From NCBI GenBank assembly GCA_030142905.1, contig JASJOG010000092.1:434001-498000 (forward strand): a stretch of DNA of 64,000 nucleotides. The letters are read 5' to 3'. Positions within the stretch are counted from its first letter, which is position 1. Each line of letters starts with the position of its first letter. Below, in pieces: positions 48,425 to 58,496 of this stretch. The notes under the pieces were generated by a model that worked only from the letters and a program-made list of their open reading frames with translations, made no database searches and had not been told where the DNA came from. A program made the position numbers and the translations under genes. The DNA is from Heliopora coerulea (Eukaryota > Cnidaria > Anthozoa > Scleralcyonacea > Helioporidae).

Positions 48425-48710
48425 GTGGGTACGCAGTTTTAGTATGATTGAAAGTGAACTTCGTGAAAGCCTTGATCCTTTTGCCAAGAGCTCACATCGT
48501 CTTAGACTATTCCTAAAACAAGCAAACCCAAAGAGTGATGATTTAAGCGTTTACATTTTTGACTACAGTACGTAAGGAACAGGAATGATACGAACGACGA
48601 CGGCTACAGTACGAATAACAATTTGACCACAATCAAGACTTCCACAGGTTCACCTTTGCACCAATGGCTGAGTTTAACCTATTTCAGAATCATCCTCAGA
48701 GATATACATG
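48425..48710. other. Sequence after the RWamide-like exon
   Basis: An overlapping frame (48345-48575) continues in another phase without a recognisable motif. No second RW-Gly-Lys-Arg unit was found here. Confidence 0.4.
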
Positions 48711-48884
48711 AACAGAAACTTTTCATAATAATCTGACACTGCCGAAGTCAACTGAAAAATGTTGACTCGAGTGGGACTTGAGCTCACACCTTCAGTATCC
48801 CGAAGGTCCGAGTTTAAATCCCGCTCGAGTCAACATTTTTCAGTTGACTTCGGCAGTGCCAGATTATCATGAAAAGTTTCTGTT
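48711..48884. mobile_element. Inverted SINE halves
   Basis: The arms of about 83 bp (48711-48793 and 48801-48884) are near-perfect reverse complements. Each has the tRNA 3' half (GTCCGAGTTTAAATCCCGCT with GAGTCAACATTTTTCAGTTG). The same GCTCGAGTCAACATTTTT tail occurs in the 28.7-kb element, linking them to one SINE family. Confidence 0.88.
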
Positions 48885-49844
48885 TGAGTTTAACCAAACG
48901 TTCCCCAAAAAGGACACTCTGAAAGTACAAGAAAACAACCCCAAAAAGAAGCATTTTGTAAACCCAAGTTCAGTTTACAAAACAAGACGAGAAAACGATT
49001 CAGGGTCACCTCTCAGTTTCGGTATTCAAAAAAAGGGCCATGCGAACTGAAAACCTAACGTTTACGAAAACGACTTATCGTTAGCAAAACGCCCTAATCG
49101 TGTTCAGTGTACAGTTTATTAAAAACTAAAATATATTTTGTCAGTTGATGGCTAATCACACCTTCCTCTTTTCCCTCCTATTAAAGGCGACTTTCCTTCC
49201 AATTAAATTATCTAATCCTGAGTGCTGTATTTTCCACCGAAATTTATTGTCATTTTCTAGATCGTGGCAAGGCATTACGAGATGATGGGATCAACAGCGT
49301 ATAAGAGCATAATAGAAGCACGTTTAATTAACCTTGTATTTGTCAAATGGTCGTTCAAATCTACATAACTATAGTTAATTGAGACAGTGACAACAATAAA
49401 AAACCTTATGGGCTTCTCGGAAGTAGAAATAATTAAACGTTAAGAAAACTCATGTGAGCATCTGTCTAGTTAGAATAAAGCCATAGGTTGAAAACACCTT
49501 GAATATGAAATGAATATCATTAATTTCATTGACGGCCTGCGAAATATTAAAAATATTGCCGTAAGTTTCACGCGTGTGGAATCAACGCGGTTGCATAAAA
49601 CAAAAACGTTGCCTATGTCAGCGTTAAGCAAGGCGCAAAAACCAAGCAAACCCACAAATTCACAAAAGCGAGACGGAGTTTTCACAAATTCGCAACTCCG
49701 CTGACCTACAGGTTATATACAAAAATACAAGTATATTGACGATCACACATTTTTTCACGATGACTATATAATCGAGTTATATAATACATTGTACTAATTA
49801 TGATATTATGTACTTATTAATATAATTGATCATACAGTGTACTG

Positions 49845-50144
49845 CAGGGGTTCTCAACCCACTTGCGTCTACTACCCACTTGAGGTGGCACTGTTCACCC
49901 GTTACCCACCACATTATACAGCAACGCCGTACAGTCTACTCTACACTCAACAGTCTACAATATCTACAATCTACAATCTACAATCTACACTCTACACATA
50001 CTAGTCTACACCACCCCACAGCAGCAGTTGTTTTCAGTTCTATTTTATCATATTTTTCTATTGTCCTTGCTGGGCTCCCGTTACCCCGCCGAGATAGCCC
50101 AAATTACCCCTTTTTGGGTAACTACCCCTTGTTGAAAACCCTTG
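49845..50144. mobile_element. Non-autonomous hAT element with 8-bp target duplication
   Basis: Ends CAGGGGTTCTCAACCC and GTTGAAAACCCTTG form hAT-type TIRs. They are flanked by GTGTACTG (49837-49844) and GTGTAATG (50145-50152), an 8-bp duplication with one mismatch. About 300 bp with no transposase. The interior contains short TCTACAATCTACA tandem units. Confidence 0.88.
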
Positions 50145-50274
50145 GTGTAATGTAATATATACAACATAATGTAATGTAATGTAATTTATTGTATTGTGTT
50201 TTGGAGGGTCAGGTTTAGTTTCAGTGTCACCCCGGGGATTGATAGGTTAGTGTTTGCCGATTAGCGTTAGGCAT

Positions 50275-50340
50275 TTAGGGTCAGAATTAGGATTAGGATT
50301 AGGATTAGGATTAGGGTTAGGATTAGGATTAGGGTTACGC
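50275..50340 (+). repeat. Degenerate interstitial telomeric repeat (TTAGGR)n
   Basis: About nine units alternating TTAGGA and TTAGGG, preceded by looser TTAGCG/TTAGGC units. It is an internal tract and not a chromosome end. Confidence 0.9.
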
Positions 50341-50483
50341 TCAGTTACATATTACATTCATAGTTATCATGAATCTAATAGTCTATTTACATCTAACCAT
50401 TACCACGAATTTCGATTGGAGAGTAAAGGAAACCATGCACTTCGATCGACCATTGACAAACATTCACAATCACGTGGATAACC

Positions 50484-50695
50484 ACACACAGACACACACG
50501 CACATACACGCACACACACACTTACACACACACATGTACACATACACGCACACACACACATACACACTTACACACACACATATACACATACACACACACA
50601 CACACACACATGTACACATACACGCACACACACACATACAAACACTTACACACACACATGTACACACACAGACGCACACATACTTATGTTCACTA
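50484..50695 (+). repeat. (CA)n-rich microsatellite
   Basis: About 210 bp of ACACAC with TACA, GCAC and CTTA interruptions. Larger blocks (CACACATGTACACATACACG) are duplicated within it. Confidence 0.95.
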
Positions 50696-50719
50696 ACACC
50701 TTGAACCACCTGCACTCAT

Positions 50720-51834
50720 CAAAACAACGCCTTGACTCGGATTAGCGTTAAAAATTCAGGCCAGATGTTCAAAGTCGTCTATTCAATATTTATAAATGTT
50801 CAAACGTTCCGGTTGTTGTCGACACGCATGAACAAGAAACTTCAAGAAAAAGAGTCAAGTATTAACGGTTTAAACGTTTCTTTCCGACTTCGTCGACTAT
50901 TAGGGAGTTTAAGCAAGTCAGTACAGCGACGGCATTGAACAAACTAGATTAGTTTTAAGCATTTCGATAAAATAATATTCCACCGACGTTGTGACGAATT
51001 CTGAGTGTTGTTCTAACACTTCTGAAACTCTGCTCTGCAGTTCTGGTCAGTTTTTAAACTTTTAAATCACCAAAACGTTCCACTAACTCCGTGCCAAACG
51101 TAGCCGTGAACCATGGAAATGCTCTCAACGACGTATTGAACACAAGTAGGAGGGCGTTGGAAATGTTCTTGTGACGGCAAATTATTCATTCCTTTTGTTT
51201 TGAATGAAAAATTCTACTGCAAGAACACGTTGCCGCAGTGGTCGCCTTCGTGATGACATAAACTGCCTATTACTTTACTCTGACCAACGCCAGATTTTAT
51301 TCACCCAACAGAGACCTCTGGCCAGGAAGATGAAAGCTGCTTGTTTCCTCATGCAAACAGCAGCAACACCGTCCGTAATGACTCAATTACAAGCCGTCTG
51401 AAACAGGTTACGCAATATCTTTTAGGTAACATCGCTGTTTATGGCGCGATACGGTGTGCTCTTTGCCATGATTTACGTCAACCCCCGAAAAACTGTTTCC
51501 GATCGTTTAACAACGGATTCACAATTATAGTGATACGAACCTTTAATAACTTCCCAAATATATTAACTTAAAAATAACGATTATTACTAGTATTTCGTTC
51601 AGACAGGAAAATACGAGTTTCAAAATACTTATTTAACTTAACTTGGTATATTTTTAATGATCTACCTATCGTAAGGATTGTGGTAATTAAACCTCGATGC
51701 CATTGCAAGGTATTTTTCGCTACCAAATAAGTCGATCTACTGAGACACACAACTGCGGTCAAGGAAATTATTCGTGATCAGAGACGTAATCAGGAAAATT
51801 TCCTCAAAATAATTTTCGAACGTGAAGTGGGGGT
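50720..51834. other. Gene-free stretch
   Basis: No supported exon. Bases about 51270-51325 carry a diverged copy of the ACGCCAGACGATTTTACTCG dispersed repeat. Short frames here have no motif. Confidence 0.4.
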
Positions 51835-52074
51835 AAAAGTATAAAATAAAACATATTCCGAAAAATAGAGACATCTTGGAAAACTCAAGATACGAGTCAA
51901 AACAAGACGAGTATACGAGACTGTAATATTTCGACTTCATTACGAAGTCATCATCAGACAGAATGTAATAAAGTCAAAATATTACAGTCTCATATACTCG
52001 TCTTGTTTTGAATCGTATCTTGAGTGTTCCAAGATGTCTACATTTTTCGGAATATGTTTCATTTTATACTTTTT
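51835..52074. mobile_element. Fold-back MITE with ~105-bp arms
   Basis: The left arm (ACATATTCCGAAAAATAGAG, ACATCTTGGAAAACTCAAGA, AACAAGACGAGTATACGAGA, CTGTAATATTTCGACTTCAT) is matched in reverse by the right arm up to GGAATATGTTTCATTTTATA. The short apex is around 51945-51960. Confidence 0.9.
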
Positions 52075-53369
52075 GAAGTTGTCAAGTGTAGGTAAAATTG
52101 CGCAGGATCCAAGGGCTGATTTTCAATTTCGTTAATCGCACATTATTGATTGCATAATCGTGTTATGGACATAAAACACGTTAAAGAAACACTAGTGATC
52201 GCTCACCGCTTCAATTGGTAAACGTCAATTTTTTTTTCTGCTAAATATGTTGATCACAGATTTACAATCGAGAATCAGCCCTAGCTTCGTTTCCATTATT
52301 TCCTTTCTTATCTTTCTCTTTTTTCTCCTTCCTTTCCTCATTTTCCTTATTTCTTCCTCGATTTTTCTTCATTAATTTACTCCTGGTGGGCAAGCCGCCC
52401 CCACCCGGGAAAGCCCCTGGCCTCGTCACCGTTCATGGTTAAAAGTACTATGGTAAGGAATTACTAAATATATATTTTCGACTCTCATTTTACACGCCTT
52501 TCCCCTTACTTTTGATAACTGTCTCTAATATTGTTGTATTATAATTTTACTCGCAAATTTACGACGAAGTTCATTTTAAATCAGACTGTGGCCAGTTTAA
52601 TGACAAAATGCCACATGCGCATAGCCAAGTTTGAGCCCTGATCCTGCGGATGATTCTAATATCCTAACGAACTGGCTTTAAGTTGTCGTAAGAATTCCTC
52701 GTATTTTTAAGGCGTTTACTCCACAGCTCAGTTGGTGGAGTAAAGGTTTCGTAACCCGAACGAACGACTTCAAAAGACCACTCAACTTTAGAAACTTTGT
52801 GGTTGAAATTCGCTCTGGAGGATGATCATGAAAATACCAGAAACTCACAACGTTTGTTAGAAATTTATGTTAATTACCATTGGTTATTTTAGTATAAAAC
52901 GCAGCAGGTGGTAATAAGAATAGAAACGATACGAGACAGTCATAATGGTGCACAAGTGTACCAATAAATCTTTAAAGAAATTATACTTTGTGGCTTTGAG
53001 ATTGTTTCCCTGCTAACCACGAAAAAGAAGCTTCAGTGTGGGACAAAGCCAAAGTAAAAAACATCGGTTAACAATTGGTTTTCTGCAAGCATAACTTTTT
53101 GAAGTGTTTCGGCCTTAAAAACTGCGGGTTCAACAACTCTAGATGAAATTTTAGACAAAAACAGAGAAGTTAAACGAGTGGTTGGTCTTGTATTTGTTGT
53201 TCACTGTTCTAATACAGATGGTATAGTTTTGGAGTACAGGAAGTTGTGGGTTGGGTAGAATCCATCTAATTCATGTCCATCATGTCGATCTATACGCATC
53301 CAATGAACTGATAATCAGCTAGTACAGAATATATGACTAGAGTATCAAGTATTGTATGTTGGATGAGTT
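52075..53369. other. Gene-free stretch
   Basis: AT-rich, with a pyrimidine-rich run (52295-52375) followed by a GC-rich motif GGGCAAGCCGCCCCCACCCG. A tRNA-derived SINE fragment is at 52714-52790. No exon found. Confidence 0.4.
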
Positions 53370-53725
53370 TGTAGTTTAACTGATAGAGCGTTGAATGATC
53401 TTCTATAGCTCAGTTCATAGAGCACTGAATACGAGTACCAAAGATTGTGGCTGCATGGCTAGTAGTAGGTCTGTTGATAGAGTATTGGATTGGATTATAG
53501 AAGGTGGTAGGCTGGTCTTGAGGCTCAGTTGATAGAATATTGAACTAAAAATTCGCAAGTTTGTGAGTTGAACTGTCTTCTAGCTCAGCTGGTTGAGTAT
53601 TTAAACAGAGTACCAAATATTCAATGTTGCATGACTTTATAACGCAGTTCGTAGAATGCTAGACTTGATTATTAAAGTTCCTGCGTTGAAAGACCTGTCA
53701 GCTCAGTTGGCAGAATGTTGGAACC
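53370..53725 (+). repeat. ~59-bp tandem array of tRNA D-arm-like units
   Basis: Seven starts contain a tRNA 5'-part/A-box-like core such as TAGCTCAGTTCATAGAGCAC, GGCTCAGTTGATAGAATATT, TAGCTCAGCTGGTTGAGTAT and AGCTCAGTTGGCAGAATGTT. They begin near 53370, 53405, 53465, 53521, 53580, 53640 and 53699. The last six are spaced 56-60 bp apart. Units have diverged strongly apart from the core. Confidence 0.75.
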
Positions 53726-54132
53726 ATAAAAACAAGACGTTAATAATCTACAATGTATAAGAAGTAGTTCTGCGAAGAGGACAACCAGAAATAGGCAAAG
53801 TGCTAGTTAACAAAATTACAAAAATCTTGAACAAAACTCTACCTTACCAAGAACTGTTCGCCATGCATGGAGTATGGAATACTGTTTCAAGAATATAATT
53901 CCTGCTCACGATTCGTCGGTTAATGTAGCTGTACATCCCCGAGATTCACGTAAGTTAATCCTATACATCAAAATGAGAAATCCTGAACGAGAATCTAATC
54001 GTGCGAACGGGAACTTAAAGATTGTATTTTAGGTGCATAGCTTACCCTTCTGGATCTTTTTCGTGATTTCTACTAACATTCAATAACTCTATTTACATAA
54101 CTGTTTTCCACTTGAGGTTCACAAGAATGACG

Positions 54133-55116
54133 TCAACGCAATACTGGTGCAACCGTTCGCCGAGAATGAATTACAGTTTTCGTACAACAGACAATCTTTT
54201 TGAAAACTAGAAAGAATCTTCGATGTCGTAATGCGTACACTACAGGGTTCAATGCGCCGTTTAAATACGTAACATAGTTTGCAATAGTTCCTAGTTTCAG
54301 TAAACTGCACTGGAATCGTTCAGGAAGCAAATAATACAGAGTCTCGTTGAGGATGAAAGGGAACCATGAGATCACCAAGATAACGATGACAATCCAGACA
54401 GTTCGGGTTGCCTTAAGTTCAAACATCATATAACGAACATTGCCGCCGTGGGTCAAGAAGCGTTGAAGTAACGCGGCGATTTGCCGGCTATGGCGAAGAG
54501 CCACCAGATAGATACGAATGTTTAGTATGACAATCACAACAAGAGGTAAAAATGTATGGCAAACTAGCAAAGCGATGTAACACTGGTTCGAAATCAAGAA
54601 TTTCCAGTAATCTCCAGGCACTTCGTCCGGAAATAAAAACACTGTAAAAACAGTAATGATTACAAACGTGTAAAACCAGAGAAGAAACAAACATACAGCA
54701 ACTCTTCTTCTTGTTACGAGCAGGATATAACGTAGAGGGTAGACAATGCTAACATAACGGTCAACTGTCACAGCTATCAGGGTAAGAAAAGGTACTATGA
54801 GGAAAGCGAGGAAGCCGATGTTGTAAATCCAGTTACCAAACGCTCCAAGGATCCATTTCGGGAAAAACATCAAGTAAGTCCAGTCCGTTACAACCACCGT
54901 GCTCGTAACAATGATATCCCCAGCTGACATGTTCAGGAGGAAGGTGTTGGCAGGAGTGCGCAGAGACTTCTCTACAGCCAATGCTATACACACCAGAGTA
55001 TTTCCGACCAAGGAGAAGATTATCAAGAGGGATAAAATGATAATGAAAGTCCAGCAAACTAGCTTATTTTGGAAAATTTCTTCGTAACAAGCGTTCTCAT
55101 ATGGAGTCTGATTCAT
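54133..55116 (-). CDS. Rhodopsin-like (class A) GPCR, intronless
   Basis: Start ATG at 55116 (MNQTPYENACYEEIF, with an N-glycosylation NQT); the frame upstream opens with TTG. 327 residues, seven TM helices. Visible signatures: TM1 SLVGNTLVCIAL (Asn1.50), TM2 NMSAGDIIV (Asp2.50), TM3 VTVDRYVSIVYPL (DRY), TM6 VISWFPFIL (Trp6.48, Pro6.50), TM7 NGALNPVVYAL (NPxxY), then a possible palmitoylation CC (IVCCTKTV). Position 3.25, normally the disulfide Cys, is Asn (FGNWIYN); ECL2 still has a Cys (SNQC). Lack of Cys3.25 is seen in melanocortin/MECA-type receptors, but subfamily and ligand cannot be assigned. It is 5.7 kb from the RWamide-like precursor, in opposite orientation. Confidence 0.92.
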   Translation of the reverse strand: MNQTPYENACYEEIFQNKLVCWTFIIILSLLIIFSLVGNTLVCIALAVEKSLRTPANTFLLNMSAGDIIVTSTVVVTDWTYLMFFPKWILGAFGNWIYNIGFLAFLIVPFLTLIAVTVDRYVSIVYPLRYILLVTRRRVAVCLFLLWFYTFVIITVFTVFLFPDEVPGDYWKFLISNQCYIALLVCHTFLPLVVIVILNIRIYLVALRHSRQIAALLQRFLTHGGNVRYMMFELKATRTVWIVIVILVISWFPFILNETLYYLLPERFQCSLLKLGTIANYVTYLNGALNPVVYALRHRRFFLVFKKIVCCTKTVIHSRRTVAPVLR

Positions 55117-56929
55117 GTGCAAAATTGTACGTAAACAGCTCGTCAGTTTGGTTAGAGTTTTAAACAAGAACGTGAATGAGTGAGAGTCACACGGTAATTG
55201 AAACAAGCAGGTGTTAAAAGCTCATATAAACATCAACATTAATAACAGATAATCAGCGGAAAATAAAAAAAGATCCATGATATCTGATTAACATGTAGGG
55301 AACATTATTAATAGTGCTGATCATAAACAAAGGAGTAAACGGTGTAAGATGTTTCTGAGAACAATGCCGACTTTACTGAAAGCATATTTGATTTGTGAAC
55401 GCAAAGTAATGGTTTTGAAGATTATCTATTTTAAATAAGCTAGCTTGAGACGTGACTTTTTTCAGGGTGCATCTACATTACCACTGCGTGTATGAATGTC
55501 CCGGGCAAATAGCACAAAAGATAAATTCAGTTGAATGGCGAAAGTTAGGTCTAGTTTTGAATTGCGGGTTTGTGAATTAGAGTTTTACTTTCACTCTCGT
55601 TTCACAGACAACGAAAGGTATACTCAAATTAGCAAAAACCAAACTGGCTTAAAGCCAAGCAACAGCTAAACATCTCAAGAGCGGCTTTTTCGAAGTGCAT
55701 TAAATATGCATTGATCTCTTGGCCTAATGGGGGTTTAAAAAACGCCGTTGTTTGACTAGTTGTCAGTGATTTAAATAATATATGATGCATTGCAACAAAA
55801 TTTCACAGAATCCAATAATTCACAGAGGTAATACAACAGAAGTCACTGTTTAACAAGCGTCTTTAAATAGCACTGCAACGCACTGGTTTTTCGAAATATA
55901 AGTGAATCGGTTTTCGCTGTTTAAAAATAAAAAGAAAAAAAATTATTCACGTGAAACTTACTACAACAGAAAAAAGGAAAGAATAAGGACAATTCAAGAC
56001 GCTTGCTGCCGAGCTGGCAACTTCATGGTTTTAGACACAACAGCTTTCGCTACATTAGGAACACTAAGTTCAACTACTTCGTTTGTGAACCAAAGCAAAC
56101 GTCAAATCTCATCACATGACCAAGTTTTCCTACTTCCACTGCCAGGAGTTGGACGCCAGATGTTATACTAACTATAGCGCGAGTGTGTCAAACTCCGTCC
56201 GAAGAAATACTGCATTTCGTTCAACACTATCCAACACTGTTAAAAGATTTTAGGTGAAGTCCTGATAACGATTCATCTGCGATTAATCAATTTTTGAAAA
56301 TTCAGAACAATCCAAATGTTGAACGGATTTTGAACGAACATTTGCACCTGTCGAGACTTCCAGCAAGAACACTCAACATCATTCATTGTCGTGTTGACTA
56401 TTAAAGGCAATACTCAGTCTGCCTGACCAGGCCTTTAAAAAACTATCTTAAAATGTGTACGACATATATTTGGTAAGCAGACGGTACATTCAAAAGACAG
56501 CCTAATAACAGCTGTCCGTGCACTTACATCGCTTTTACCATTCATGAGCTGCAATCTTCATGGCAAACGTCTAGTAATATTTAATAAACAAACAGCAGTG
56601 CTTTATCTGATGTAAAACAAAAAACGGCGGTTGATTGCGTCAGATCAGATAAACCACGGACTGCAAGTTTGCTTTTTTTATTAAAAAAAAAAAGAAAGAT
56701 TGAAAAGTGTCAGTCACGCAACTGAACAAAAACAAACAAAAAAAACGAAAACATGTTTAAAGCCAAGTCACAATCACGACCTTTCCTTGTGTTTTCCACA
56801 TTCCATATGAATCATGCGTACACTTGAAAGGTAATGTTTACGAAATAAGCCGCTTCTTTAGATAAGCAAACGCCTCGCGAAACCCGTGTCAGCGCGTCTT
56901 CATATCTGAAACTCAGGAAGACGGGGTGC
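55117..56929. other. Gene-free stretch upstream of the GPCR
   Basis: AT-rich, no supported exon. A diverged copy of the GTGCTTTATC hairpin element is at about 56595-56660 (AGTGCTTTATCTGATGTAAA ... AGATCAGATAAACCACGGA). The 89-codon frame at 55902-56171 has no motif. Confidence 0.45.
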
Positions 56930-57190
56930 TGGTGGCACAGTGGCAGTTTACGTGTCTCTCACTACTTTTACTAAGGCTCGATTCCGGCTCCGTGCAGTTA
57001 TCTGATTAAAGTTACCTTGGTCACACATGAGAAGAGTGTTGTCCAGTTTGACTCTACCAAACATCGCAGGTTTTCTCCAGGTACTCTGGTTTCCTCCTGT
57101 GGTAACACTGGACCCATGAGGGGTGGCCCTTACTGGACCTTTAGGGAGAGCAGCTTAGGTAGCTGATACGGTTATCCAATATAAATAAAG
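56930..57190 (+). mobile_element. tRNA-derived SINE
   Basis: A-box-like TGGTGGCACAGTGGCAG and B-box-like AGGCTCGATTCCGG lie about 40 bp apart. They are followed by a body with GTTTTCTCCAGGTACTCTGG, TTTCCTCCTGTGGTAACACT and GGGGTGGCCCTTACTGGACC, and an AT-rich tail AATATAAATAAAG. About 260 bp, plus orientation. Confidence 0.72.
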
Positions 57191-58496
57191 ACACTAAGAA
57201 ATGGGTAAGAAGCAATTTGATATCAGAGGGACGGGGAAAATGGGTTAAAGTTGCCTCCACCTCTAACAAAATAATCGATGCAGAGGCAAATCTATTTCTT
57301 ATATATCACAAAAAAAATTGCTGATGTTTATGAACACGTTTCACGACAACTGCAAAATAGCGAAAATAATGTCGCCAGATATTCCACGGATATCCCAGAC
57401 TTCGGTCCAAACCTTTTTTCTTGCTTAAGGTTTACGCCAAAAAGCTTGCCCAGCCGGCAAATAATCTTTACCACAACAAGTATTAAAAGATTTACTCCTC
57501 TGCCAATGAAACAAGGTTCATCATGACAACAAATTTTGCACATCATCATAAACATTTTATTAATTTATTGTGTACATAGTAATCGGAATTTAATGATTGT
57601 ATTTTAGTCACCCACACGTAAGTCTCTCCTCCAAATATAATATCTTGTAAATATATCAATTAATCCATAAAATAACCATAACATAATGAATTGAACTTCA
57701 TGGTATAAAGATGAGCAATGAGTGATATTGCAATTTTTTTATTATGGTAAAGTATTGCTAAATTCTTTTACTATTTAAGTGTATGTGAAGTACATGGCTG
57801 CATATTTTGCTGAGGTTTTGTAATAGTATTATTTTTATCATAATTATCTTCATCATTATTATTATTATCATTAAAAACTTTGGACGAGTACCTTTAATAC
57901 ACTGTTTAAACACACCAGGTAAACATATGATAAGTTTTCCAGGTGTCTTCTGACACAGTTTCTCCTCTTTCAAGATGGCTTTTAACCTTTTAACCAATGG
58001 CTATCTAGCACTGATTAGAAAGAGTTTTTTTTTAATGAAAGTCTTCTGAATTAACCTTCTTATTTGCTCTCTAGCAGTGATTAGAAAATTTTTTCAATAA
58101 AAGTCTTCAGAATTAAGCTAATTCACAAGAACAATCTGTCATCTAAAGCATTTCAAAAACAAAAACTTGCTTTTCAAGAAAAACTCTGTTCTGGGAAAAA
58201 TTCAGTCAAATAAGCTGAAAAATTTTACCAACTTATTCCTCTAGAGTATGAAAAAAAAATTCTGACAAAAGAAGCAATCAGCAAGAATACATCATGTTTA
58301 GACAGTTGCACAAACTCAGCCACATTATCATAATAACAGTTAAATAAACTCTCTTGTAATTATCCCTCAAAGATATGAACTCCCACATTCATCATTACAT
58401 TTCCCACAACAAAAAACAAACAGTATAAATATGTCAACTTGATCTTTCCAGCTCTCAAGGAATGCTATTAAATAATTATTTCTTTAAAGACTGGTA
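57191..58496. other. Gene-free stretch downstream of SAMD8
   Basis: AT-rich with an ATTATT-type simple run near 57830-57880 and two similar fragments (CTGATTAGAAAGAGTTTTTT at 58010 and GTGATTAGAAAATTTTTTCA at 58077) that look like a short local duplication. It would contain the SAMD8 3' UTR. Confidence 0.4.

Noticed and set aside
53370..53725. CRISPR-like array
   Set aside because: Regular spacing but repeats are diverged and tRNA-like, and the genome is clearly animal.
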